A stretch of DNA of 64,000 nt from Veillonella sp. (GTDB lineage: Bacteria; Bacillota; Negativicutes; Veillonellales; Veillonellaceae), in NCBI RefSeq assembly GCF_018364065.1, contig NZ_JAGZMO010000003.1:62001-126000 (forward strand), in the 5' to 3' direction. A program made the translations under genes and the position numbers. Positions within the stretch are counted from its first letter, which is position 1. The number at the start of each line of letters is the position of its first letter. This document shows, piece by piece, positions 36,779 to 44,621 of the stretch. The notes under the pieces were generated by a model that did not search any database, was not told the origin of the DNA, and saw only the letters and a program-made list of their open reading frames with translations.

Positions 36779-36867
36779 TGGCGGAGAGGGTGGGATTCGA
36801 ACCCACGGCCCCTTGCGGAGTCACTGGTTTTCAAGACCAGCTCCTTAAACCACTCGGACACCTCTCC
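36779..36867 (-). tRNA. tRNA-Ser (anticodon TGA)
   Basis: On the minus strand the 89-base gene starts GGAGAGGTGTCCGAGTGG and ends with an encoded CCA. Acceptor arms GGAGAGG/CCTCTCC pair fully, the anticodon loop reads CTTGAAA giving UGA, the T arm is GGGTTCGAATCCC-like, and a long variable arm (CCCCGCAAGGGG-type) is present as expected for serine. Confidence 0.96.
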
Positions 36868-37212
36868 ATGTTAAATTGTACTATAATATAATACCCTTTT
36901 TTTTAGAACAAATCAAGGCTTAGGGTAAATTTCTTGTAAGGCGCAAGGGCTTAATTTCAGGATATTTCTTCAAATATTCGGTCAACGAAGTATTATGGCC
37001 CTATATTGCGTAATAAGGTCTGTTTGAAGGTGGCGCACTACAAATTACAAACAAGTATGGAATAATGAGATTTAGGTATGGCCGTGCAGTAGGAGTTTTC
37101 AGCACCTGTAGCGAAATTTATTAATATGGAGTTTTATGGCTCGAAGTGAGCCGTTACTATGTATATGAGATTTTACATAACAAAGTTGAATATTAGCAGA
37201 GAGGAGTACGGT
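36868..37212. other. Intergenic region upstream of NAD(P)-binding protein
   Basis: About 345 bases with no supported gene. Only a small GGCTC/GAGCC hairpin near 37138-37152 stands out. Confidence 0.5.
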
Positions 37213-37860
37213 ATGAAGGCTGTTGTTATAGGTGCTACAGGCGCAACAGGAAGCGACCTTTTAAAATTACTTTTACAGGATACGCGTTTTGACGAAGTGA
37301 CCATACTGGTGCGTCATAATCCCGGTGTGAGTCACAGTAAACTGAAAACTTACATTGTAAATTTTGATTATGAAGATACATGGCAGCACTTGGTAGCCGG
37401 TGATGTACTGTTCTCTTGCTTGGGTACAACGTTGAAGGAGGCCGGTGACAAGGCGGGGCAATGGAAGATTGATTACAGCTACCAATTGAAGGTGGCTGAG
37501 GCGGCAAAAGCGAACGGCGTGTCGCATTGCATCATTATTTCCTCTGTCGGTGCAGACGAAAAATCCCCTTTATTCTACTTACGTATGAAAGGCCAACTGG
37601 ACGAAGCCATTAAACAGCTGCATTTTACGAAGACTACAATCTTAAAACCGCCGGCGCTGATTCGAGAATATACGGATCGCTTAGGCGAGAAGGTTATGCT
37701 AAAGGCGCTGGGGATTTTTAATAAAATGGGTCTCATGAAAGAGCGGAGACCGATGCCTACAAGTGTTGTGGCTCAGGCCATGTTGACCGCGTCGATTATT
37801 CAGGCGCCGGGAGCCGTTACATGGGAGGCCGATGATATTTGGCGTGCCGGTCAAAAATAA
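37213..37860 (+). CDS. NAD(P)H-binding atypical SDR protein
   Basis: A 215-aa Rossmann-fold protein. The dinucleotide site GATGATGSDLLKLLL is at the N-terminus, followed by HCIIISSVGADEKSPLFYLRMKG with the SDR-like Ser/Tyr-Lys region, and a KPPALIREY segment typical of NAD(P)-binding YbjT/TIP30-like proteins. Substrate unknown. The start at 37213 follows AGAGGAG. Confidence 0.88.
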   Translation: MKAVVIGATGATGSDLLKLLLQDTRFDEVTILVRHNPGVSHSKLKTYIVNFDYEDTWQHLVAGDVLFSCLGTTLKEAGDKAGQWKIDYSYQLKVAEAAKANGVSHCIIISSVGADEKSPLFYLRMKGQLDEAIKQLHFTKTTILKPPALIREYTDRLGEKVMLKALGIFNKMGLMKERRPMPTSVVAQAMLTASIIQAPGAVTWEADDIWRAGQK

Positions 37861-37908
37861 GATATAATATTTGATAAATATATATCATATAGAGGAGAGG
37901 TGTTTTAA

Positions 37909-39045
37909 ATGATTTGTAAAACCTGTGGCAAAGAGATTGCCGACGATTCCGTGTTCTGTGAGCACTGTGGAGCAAAAGTAGAGAAAGATGTTGTTGATAC
38001 AATAGCTTCACCTGAAACCGGTGTGGAAACAACTGATACAGCGGAAGCAAACACAACTGACGTGGCAGGCGTGGATGAAGAAGCGGAAGCAATAACTGCA
38101 ACTACTGCCGGCACTGATACCGCAGAAGCAACAGCTGACGTAGTAGATTCCGGTGAAGTGAGTGAAAGTAACGATGCTGAAGCCGTTGTTACGTCTCAAA
38201 GTGCCGCTGTGGCCGCTACAACGGAAGAGACTGTTGTTGAAGGTGCTGACGGTACCGCCAGCGAATCTGTTGAGTCAGAGCCCGTTCAAGCGGTTGCCGG
38301 CGAAGGCAGTCAGGGCGATGTAAATGCATCGACAGAAGCACAGAGTGCGCAGAGTTCAGCGACTGCACAAGAAGATGCGGTGGCCCAGGAGGTTGTAGCA
38401 GAAGGTCCGGTATCAGGCAATAAGTTCTGTGAACGATGTGGCCAACCTCTCGTAGAGGGAGCTGCGTTCTGTGAAAGTTGTGGTGCTCCTGTTGGCGGTG
38501 CGGCGATGAATGTGGCACCTAATGCCGGCGCTTACCAACAAGGCCCGGTGAATGGAGCTCCATATGGTGCACCGGCTCCTCAAGGGTATCAGCAAGCCCC
38601 TCAGGGCTATCAGGCAGCCGGCGCTGCTGCAGGCGGATTCCAGCAGAAAGCCGAAGGCTTTTTACGAAATCTCACTAAGACACAAAAAATCATTGGCGCC
38701 GTTGTGGCAGGCATTATCCTCCTGGTCTTAGCCATTGGTCTCTTCGGTGGCACATCGGATAAAGAATATATTAGCACGGTAAAAGGCATTCGAATCGAAT
38801 CTGTTGGCATGGATGTGGAAGATTATGCCGTATTCATGATTAATGCCGACTATGGTTTCAATCGAAATATTCGTGCAAAAGACTTAGAGTGGGAAATGGG
38901 TAAAAAGAATAAAATCGGTAAAGTCGTTGTTGTTAAATACAAGGATTCCCGTATAGAAATTCAGACCTATGAAACAGATGATTACATCTACCTTGACTCT
39001 ATGGACTACTATGATCCGCGAGGACGGCATACGAATATATACTAA
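37909..39045 (+). CDS. Membrane protein with two zinc ribbons and disordered linker
   Basis: A 378-aa protein. A zinc ribbon CKTCGKEIADDSVFCEHCG opens it; residues ~25-165 are an Ala/Glu/Thr/Val-rich acidic linker; a second ribbon CERCGQPLVEGAAFCESCG follows, then a Gly/Pro/Tyr/Gln stretch, one membrane helix (IIGAVVAGIILLVLAIGLF, about residues 263-281) and an outer ~95-residue domain starting DKEYISTVKGIRIES. The last domain resembles the start of the two lipoproteins encoded just downstream (YVTTVREGSFN). Function unknown; likely envelope sensing or assembly. Confidence 0.85.
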   Translation: MICKTCGKEIADDSVFCEHCGAKVEKDVVDTIASPETGVETTDTAEANTTDVAGVDEEAEAITATTAGTDTAEATADVVDSGEVSESNDAEAVVTSQSAAVAATTEETVVEGADGTASESVESEPVQAVAGEGSQGDVNASTEAQSAQSSATAQEDAVAQEVVAEGPVSGNKFCERCGQPLVEGAAFCESCGAPVGGAAMNVAPNAGAYQQGPVNGAPYGAPAPQGYQQAPQGYQAAGAAAGGFQQKAEGFLRNLTKTQKIIGAVVAGIILLVLAIGLFGGTSDKEYISTVKGIRIESVGMDVEDYAVFMINADYGFNRNIRAKDLEWEMGKKNKIGKVVVVKYKDSRIEIQTYETDDYIYLDSMDYYDPRGRHTNIY

Positions 39046-39157
39046 GCTTGAAAGCTCAGGCTGAATCGTAAGTATACTCGTATGACGTTTACAGTTAGTT
39101 ATTTGTTATCAGCAGATGCTGTTAATTGACTGGTCAATCAACTAATTAAATAATAAA

Positions 39158-39203
39158 AAACACCGTCGGTGCAGGGGTTAACCTTACATCGGCGGTGTTT
39201 TTT
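39158..39203. terminator. Bidirectional terminator
   Basis: AAACACCGTCGGTG (39158-39171) pairs with CATCGGCGGTGTTT (39187-39200) with two G-T pairs, flanked by A and T runs; it serves the convergent zinc-ribbon and lipoprotein genes. Confidence 0.88.
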
Positions 39204-39215
39204 AGTGGTATTTTC

Positions 39216-39626
39216 TTATTTATTATACTCTTCCATGATGTCATCAATCATGCCCATGTAGAGAAGAGGCCCAACGGATTTGCCGTTCCAAGATACGTAG
39301 TGTAATTCGAAGGAGTCGTCGTTGTAAACGATGAACTGCATTTTTACTTTAAGGTCTTGTTTGCGACCTTCAGCGACACCGTTGAATTCAACAACGCGAT
39401 CGCCGTCCTTGCTCTTAAAGGACTTCCATTCGCCATCTTTGAAATAATCGTCGAACGCATCACCAATCGGTGTCTTAGGGTAGGCATTAAATGAGCCTTC
39501 ACGCACTGTCGTTACATATTCGTCATAACCGCAGCCCGCGATAAAGGCGGTAGCAAAAACCAGCAATGCGGCGAATACGATCATTTTTAAAAATCGTCGT
39601 TGTTGAGTAAGTGCTCTCATATTCAT
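39216..39626 (-). CDS. Lipoprotein, paralogue A
   Basis: A 136-aa protein with a signal peptide and lipobox FIAGC (Cys near residue 32), then YDEYVTTVREGSFNAYP and a domain ending in GMIDDIMEEY. It is a clear paralogue of the neighbouring gene: both share the signal region, TVREGSFN, GDAFD-F, EWKSF and the MQF strand. Not a family I can name. AGAGAGG precedes the ATG at 39626, 11 bases away. Confidence 0.85.
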   Translation of the reverse strand: MNMRALTQQRRFLKMIVFAALLVFATAFIAGCGYDEYVTTVREGSFNAYPKTPIGDAFDDYFKDGEWKSFKSKDGDRVVEFNGVAEGRKQDLKVKMQFIVYNDDSFELHYVSWNGKSVGPLLYMGMIDDIMEEYNK

Positions 39627-39667
39627 ATGTCTATTAACCTCTCTTACCTTGTTGATTACCGTATCAT

Positions 39668-40084
39668 TTATTTCTTAGGATCATAACTTTCCATTACTTT
39701 TTCAATTAACGCACCGTAGAACAGTCCGTTTAAAGGTTTGTCATTAATCGCTGCATATTCTACTTCGAAGCTGTCGTCTTTGTATAAGGTAAATTGCATG
39801 TGGAAATCAGCATCTTTGCCCTTATATTGAAGTCGTCCTTTAAAGTCTACAATACGTTGTCCCTTATCGCTTTCAAAGGATTTCCATTCTTCATCCGCAA
39901 AGAATTGATCGAATGCATCACCAATTTTAATGCCCGGATACGAGTTAAAACTTCCTTCCCGTACGGTTTTTACATATTTGTCATGACCGCAGCCCGCCAC
40001 TAAAGCGGTTACTAAGATTAGCAATGCAGCGAATACAAACAGTTTCAAATAGCGCCGCTGTCTGAATTGAGTTAATGATCCCAT
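39668..40084 (-). CDS. Lipoprotein, paralogue B
   Basis: A 138-aa lipoprotein with lipobox LVAGC, then GHDKYVKTVREGSFNSYP and the same fold-defining blocks as paralogue A (KIGDAFDQFFADEEWKSF, MQFTLYKDDSFEVEY). The two genes are 41 bases apart and probably one transcript that arose by tandem duplication. Anchoring in the inner or outer membrane cannot be decided. It is divergent from the large zinc-ribbon gene. Confidence 0.85.
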   Translation of the reverse strand: MGSLTQFRQRRYLKLFVFAALLILVTALVAGCGHDKYVKTVREGSFNSYPGIKIGDAFDQFFADEEWKSFESDKGQRIVDFKGRLQYKGKDADFHMQFTLYKDDSFEVEYAAINDKPLNGLFYGALIEKVMESYDPKK

Positions 40085-40408
40085 AATAATACCTTACCTC
40101 TCCTATCTGTGTATCCCTAATTTTTTACACAGAAAATAAAAAAATGATGAAAAAGTTCATACTATAAGTATATATAAAATAAATGAGAACGTCTAGAGAA
40201 TGGATGATATAATATGCGCATATAATATTATGATTTATGCGCCTTTGTATAGTAAAAATCGGACGTTTAAGGTATGATAATAATAAGAGTTTTTGGCAAT
40301 AAAATAATCAAGATACTGTTTATGAAGAAGTAAATTAATAGTTCTATTGTGGATTGTAAATTGTTTACAGAAAAGGACTGTATAGGTATTAGGAGAGAGG
40401 AAGGACGT
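40085..40408. other. Divergent promoter region
   Basis: About 320 AT-rich bases between lipoprotein and zinc-ribbon genes. A perfect palindrome ATATGCGCATAT (40212-40223) with a second TATGCGC at about 40235 may be a shared operator. No gene seen. Confidence 0.45.
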
Positions 40409-42118
40409 ATGAGTATGGCAGGAAAATTTTGTACAAATTGTGGCAACACATTAAACCCGGGCGCCGTTTTTTGCACGAATTGCGGTAAACGTGTGGATGA
40501 AAATGCAAATGTGGGCAATACGCAGCAACATCAGGCACCACCGGCATATCAACAGGGGCAACCGGCACCGAACTATCAGGCACAACAGAGACCGAATTCC
40601 GGCCAACCGGGTTACCAGGTTCAGCCACAACCTAATTATCAAGGTGGGAACAGACCGGGCGGTTACGGATACCAGGCGCAACCGGGACGTCCTATGGGAC
40701 CAAATTATCAGCAACAAGGATATGGCGCGCAGCCATATCAAGGCGGGCAAAACTGGCAAGGCCAACCAAACTATGGCAGACCGCAGGGGCAGCCTCCATA
40801 TAATCAGCAACAAGGTCATCCGCAATACAACCCACAACAGGGACAACCATACGGGGCACCACAAGGTCAGCCTGTACAGCCGAATTATCAGCAACAGGGC
40901 GGCGGTATGCCATATCAGGGCGTACAGCAACCGGCACAATCCGGCTATCAACAGGGGCAGCAGGCCGCTAATTACGGAGCGCCTCAGAGCGGCTTAAGTA
41001 AACATTTAACAGTAACAGAGGCAGAAGCTGTTGAAGCGGCAAAAGCTATTTTAGTATCGCAAGTGACTATGCCTGATTATGGTAAAGCCTTGGAACGTCT
41101 TAATGCTGTTGACGCAGGCGTAGCGGAAGCGGACGTGCTTCGTGCCATGGCCCATTTGTATGAATCATTGGACCAATTGCGCAGTACCATTGTAAATGGT
41201 GTCTTGACTATAAAAGAAAATGATAATTCTGAACAATCCGGTACACCGGGAGACTCTGAAAAATCGGGCCCAAACGGTGAAGAACAGGCCGGCGCGGCGA
41301 GTGTGTCGAATCAGCCGGAGCAGGCAGGTGCAGTAAAGGAAACTGATCAGCCGGAAGCGGCGGGGACAGCAAAAGAAGCCGATCAGAATGGATTCGGCCA
41401 ACCAGAGGCTAATGCAAAGCCTAATCAACAGGAGACAACGGGTACATCGGAACAAACGGCAAAGCCTATTAATTCCTTCGGCGGTACCGGTCATATGAGA
41501 CCCAATAACGGCTCCGGTACTACAGCGAATGTAGATGCATCTGGCCTTCAAAGCAATGCGATGAGCAGTGCGCCTCAGGGCACTAATGGCGCGCAAGGCA
41601 CCAACTGGGCTCCTGTGGTGGCAGCCGGTGTACTAGGTGGCGTAGCAGGTGCTGCGGTTAATGAAATGTTCCATAATGGACAGGTTGATGCCACTGCGGC
41701 AGCGACCGGTGCTACTGGTGCAACGGCGAATGCGGCGGGCATGGTCGATCAGGCGCCTATTATATCTGATAGTGCACTAGGGGCAACTATGGCCGGCATT
41801 GCCAGAAACTATCGCGATTCTGACGGTCAGAATGTTTTTGAATCGGCCGGAGAATTCATTGATAATGCGGCAGATAATGTATCTAATTTTGTAGGCGACG
41901 CAACGGATAATGTAGGGGAATTTATGAGTGATGCGGCGGATAACGTAGGGGGCTTTATCGGCGATGCGGTGGATGGAGCCGGTGACATGGTGTCCGATTT
42001 AACGGATGCCTTTGACGGTACGGAATTAGCTGAAAACCTTACGGACAGCGTTGACGGAGAAGCTGCCGGGGAAGCCGTTGACGCGGTAGTGGACTTTTTC
42101 AGCGATTTGTTCTCGTAA
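40409..42118 (+). CDS. Large zinc-ribbon protein with Gln/Gly/Pro/Tyr-rich low-complexity domain
   Basis: A 569-aa protein. Residues ~5-30 form a zinc ribbon, CTNCGNTLNPGAVFCTNCG. Residues ~40-195 are a prion-like stretch made of QQG, NYQ and GQP words. A helical block KHLTVTEAEAVEAAKAILVS onward (to about residue 275) may be folded, then a Glu/Gln/Ala/Asn-rich linker, a small hydrophobic segment WAPVVAAGVLGGVAGAAV, and a C-terminal set of ~12-residue repeats of the type DNVxxFVxDAA. No family is recognised beyond the ribbon. The start at 40409 follows GAGGAAGG. Confidence 0.82.
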   Translation: MSMAGKFCTNCGNTLNPGAVFCTNCGKRVDENANVGNTQQHQAPPAYQQGQPAPNYQAQQRPNSGQPGYQVQPQPNYQGGNRPGGYGYQAQPGRPMGPNYQQQGYGAQPYQGGQNWQGQPNYGRPQGQPPYNQQQGHPQYNPQQGQPYGAPQGQPVQPNYQQQGGGMPYQGVQQPAQSGYQQGQQAANYGAPQSGLSKHLTVTEAEAVEAAKAILVSQVTMPDYGKALERLNAVDAGVAEADVLRAMAHLYESLDQLRSTIVNGVLTIKENDNSEQSGTPGDSEKSGPNGEEQAGAASVSNQPEQAGAVKETDQPEAAGTAKEADQNGFGQPEANAKPNQQETTGTSEQTAKPINSFGGTGHMRPNNGSGTTANVDASGLQSNAMSSAPQGTNGAQGTNWAPVVAAGVLGGVAGAAVNEMFHNGQVDATAAATGATGATANAAGMVDQAPIISDSALGATMAGIARNYRDSDGQNVFESAGEFIDNAADNVSNFVGDATDNVGEFMSDAADNVGGFIGDAVDGAGDMVSDLTDAFDGTELAENLTDSVDGEAAGEAVDAVVDFFSDLFS

Positions 42119-42132
42119 TAGGAGTGAGTTTT

Positions 42133-42180
42133 GGGGCAATGACGGGGCAGGCATTTTATGCTCAGTAATTGATTTGCCCC
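42133..42180 (+). terminator. Possible terminator of large zinc-ribbon gene
   Basis: GGGGCAA (42133-42139) pairs with TTGCCCC (42174-42180); long loop and weak T tail. Confidence 0.5.
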
Positions 42181-42198
42181 TTATGAATTTGGTCCCAT

Positions 42199-42234
42199 GT
42201 CCATATAAAAATGATTTAATATGGACAATTGTCC
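42199..42234. promoter_or_regulatory. GTCC/GGAC operator-like repeats upstream of AbgT promoter
   Basis: GTCCATAT (42199-42206) and ATATGGAC (42219-42226) are inverted copies; GGACAATTGTCC (42223-42234) is a perfect palindrome sharing the last half-site. They sit just upstream of the -35. Confidence 0.5.
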
Positions 42235-42236
42235 TA

Positions 42237-42265
42237 TTTACAAGGACTATCTTCGGTGTTATAAT
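42237..42265 (+). promoter_or_regulatory. AbgT gene promoter
   Basis: TTTACA (42237-42242), 17 bases, TATAAT (42260-42265). It gives a leader of about 230 bases. Confidence 0.75.
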
Positions 42266-42282
42266 GAATTCTATAGAAAGAG

Positions 42283-42482
42283 CTATTTATAACATCATGA
42301 TGCATGAGCGCCTTAACGCATTATGATGAGGCGAGGTGCGACATCGCGTCGTAAGGGATAACTCTCTATAAATAGACAAAACAAAATAGAGGTTCAGCGG
42401 AGAACCTAGTCAATAGAAGTACAAGATTCATCATACAGATTGTATCTCCTCGAATCGTACGCCCTGTTGATTAGGTTCTTTT
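42283..42482 (+). promoter_or_regulatory. Structured leader with antiterminator/terminator switch (unassigned riboswitch candidate)
   Basis: A closing stem CTATTTATA/TATAAATAG (42283-42291 with 42367-42375) encloses CATCAT-g-ATGC/GCAT-t-ATGATG, whose loop CGCCT can pair with AGGCG just 3' as a pseudoknot, plus a GCGA/TCGC hairpin. Downstream, GAACCT (42402-42407) can pair either with AGGTTC at 42390 (antiterminator) or with AGGTTC at 42473 (terminator, T5). I could not match it to a known class. Confidence 0.6.
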
Positions 42483-42505
42483 TGCTTACTAAGGAGGGAG
42501 ATTAT

Positions 42506-44050
42506 ATGGCGCAGGTTGAAGAAAAAAAGAAAAAGTCGTTTATGGAACTATTCCTGAGCGGCGTGGAGTCTGTGGGGAATAAACTACCGGATCCGGCATC
42601 ATTGTTTATTATTTTGGCGGTAGTAACCATTCTCTGTTCAGCTCTATTTGGAAGTATGGGGGTACAAGCGGTACATCCGGGGACTCACAAAGTTATCAAG
42701 GTTGTTAATTTATTATCCGTAGACGGATTCCGTATGATGTGGTCTAAAGCGGTAACGAATTTCTCCAGTTTCGCTCCCTTAGGCATGGTACTGGTAGCTG
42801 TTATCGGTGCCGGTATTGCGGAAAAGAGCGGCTTTTTGTCCGCCTTCATGCAGAAAATGCTGGGCGATGCTTCAAAAGCTATGGTTACCTTTGTAATCAT
42901 TTTCATCGGCATTAACGGCAACGTAGCCGGTGATGCGGCGTTCGTCGTATTGCCACCGGTAGCAGGTGCGATTTTCCTCGGTATGGGGCGCAATCCGCTG
43001 CTCGGCGTATTTACCGCTTATGCCAGCGTGGCAGCCGGGTTCTGTGCCAATGTTATGTTGGGCATGTCCGACTCCTTGGCGTACGGCTTTACAGAAGCGG
43101 CCGCTCACATCGTTGATCCGAACTATGTAGGCTCGCCGGCCATTAACTATTACTTCTTATTTGCATCTTGTGTATTTTTAAGTATTACCGGTACATTCGT
43201 AACCGAACGCATTATGGCACCGCGTTTTTCAAATGATAATTTGGACAAATATGAACTGGACCATGAAGCGGTGGAATTAACACCTCAGAAGAGTAAAGCG
43301 GTTACGATTGCACTTTGGTCGCTATTGGCTACATTGGTTATTATTGCCTTGCTTTGCATCGGAGACAACCCTGTGTTAGGTGATCCGAAAACCGGTTCCA
43401 TTATGGATGGTAAATCGCCATTCATGCAGGGGATCATTTTACTGGTTACTATCGTTTTATTTGTACCGGGTGCCGTATACGGCTTTGCATCGGGCAAATA
43501 TAAAAACGACAAGGACATGTTCGGCGATATTTCCCTGGCCTTCAAAGATATTTCCGCGTATATTTTGCTCTGCTTCTTCTGTGCTCAATTTACCAGCTAT
43601 TTCAACTGGTCTAACTTAGGTGCCGTATTGGCTATTAAAGGGGCGGAAACATTGCAGGCTTGGAATTTTACAGGTATTCCGCTGGTTATTGGTTTAATTA
43701 TCGTATCCTGTATTGTAAATATTTTCATCGGGTCCGCTTCGGCAAAATGGGCTATCTTGGCACCAATTATGGTTCCAATGATGATGCTTTTAGGCTACGA
43801 CCCTGCCCTTACACAGGTTGCGTACCGCATCGGGGACTCCATTACTAATCCATTATCTCCATTATTCTATTACTTCCCACTTATTTTGGGATTCGTTCGA
43901 AGATATGAAAAAGACGCCGGCATGGGGACGGTTATTGCGAATATGATTCCATATTCCTTCTCTTTCACCATCGTTTGGATTATCCTCATTGCTGTATGGA
44001 TGATATTCAACTTGCCATTAGGTCCTGGCGGTTACATTTACCTGCCATAA
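42506..44050 (+). CDS. AbgT-family transporter
   Basis: A 514-aa membrane protein of the AbgT family (p-aminobenzoyl-glutamate importer; other members export sulfonamides). Seen: SGVESVGNKLPDPASLFIIL at the start, IGINGNVAGDAAFVVLPPVA, FCANVMLGMSDSLAYG, and GSASAKWAILAPIMVPMMM followed by YRIGDSITNPLSPL. Folate-related substrate is a family-based guess. The ATG at 42506 follows AAGGAGGGAG directly after the leader terminator, so the leader decides expression. Confidence 0.9.
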   Translation: MAQVEEKKKKSFMELFLSGVESVGNKLPDPASLFIILAVVTILCSALFGSMGVQAVHPGTHKVIKVVNLLSVDGFRMMWSKAVTNFSSFAPLGMVLVAVIGAGIAEKSGFLSAFMQKMLGDASKAMVTFVIIFIGINGNVAGDAAFVVLPPVAGAIFLGMGRNPLLGVFTAYASVAAGFCANVMLGMSDSLAYGFTEAAAHIVDPNYVGSPAINYYFLFASCVFLSITGTFVTERIMAPRFSNDNLDKYELDHEAVELTPQKSKAVTIALWSLLATLVIIALLCIGDNPVLGDPKTGSIMDGKSPFMQGIILLVTIVLFVPGAVYGFASGKYKNDKDMFGDISLAFKDISAYILLCFFCAQFTSYFNWSNLGAVLAIKGAETLQAWNFTGIPLVIGLIIVSCIVNIFIGSASAKWAILAPIMVPMMMLLGYDPALTQVAYRIGDSITNPLSPLFYYFPLILGFVRRYEKDAGMGTVIANMIPYSFSFTIVWIILIAVWMIFNLPLGPGGYIYLP

Positions 44051-44083
44051 GCTTCTGAAGGGAATATTGACCGGCCATAGTAT

Positions 44084-44179
44084 TTGCGATTTTACTTGCT
44101 ACAAGGGTTTTGTGACTTTACTTATCACAAGGAATTTGCGATTCTATTCACGCAAGGTCTGCAGGCTATACGTATCTGC
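44084..44179. repeat. Array of ~25-bp hairpin repeats in AbgT 3' region
   Basis: Successive units centred near 44095, 44120, 44145 and 44170. TTGTGA/TCACAA, TTGCG/CGCAA and GCAG/CTGC stems differ in sequence but stay paired; the first three units end in CAAGG. The first unit is degenerate. Confidence 0.6.
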
Positions 44180-44204
44180 TATAGGGGAAGCTAAAATTAA
44201 CTTT

Positions 44205-44280
44205 AAACAGTCATTCTGAAAGACGTGCAAGCTCTAAACTGATAGAGTTTGCGACGACTAACGAATGGCTGTTTTCTTTT
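44205..44280 (+). terminator. Nested terminator of AbgT gene
   Basis: Outer AAACAGTCATTC/GAATGGCTGTTT (one G-T) and inner GCAAGCTCT/AGAGTTTGC stems, then a T-rich tail. Confidence 0.82.
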
Positions 44281-44621
44281 TCCGGAGAGTATTGGCGCCT
44301 ACTGATTTTTTGCGTGGTAGATTTTTATTGCATTAGTTTCTCATCGGTTAGTTTTTCATAGTATTAGCTCCTTATGAAGCATGTTATTTTGTCCCGCACA
44401 TAAGAGTCTGATGAAAATAGGCAATTTGCCTATTAAAGTCACTGTTTTATTGATAGAATAGAGTGAGTTTAAATGTATTTGAGCAGAGTCATGTCTGCTT
44501 GAAGGGCTAAGGAAAATAACCGGCAGTATGGAATAAAATGCAATAATTGTAATAACTGTAATAACTATAATAGCCGTGACAAGCAGTCTGTGCTGAGGAA
44601 AAATTGAAAGAAGGAAACATA
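44281..44621. other. Intergenic region before secreted protein
   Basis: About 340 bases without a supported gene. It includes a run of AATTGTAATAACTGTAATAAC-type short repeats (44537-44573) close to the next gene. Confidence 0.5.

Noticed and set aside
40451..40997. Open frames overlapping the Gln/Gly/Tyr-rich part of the large zinc-ribbon protein on both strands
   Set aside because: They arise from the repetitive codons of the real gene; the zinc ribbon and start site support only the annotated frame.
42283..42375. Lysine or THF riboswitch upstream of AbgT gene
   Set aside because: GAGGTGCGA recalls the lysine aptamer, but the remaining conserved helices and loops of that class, and those of THF, are missing.
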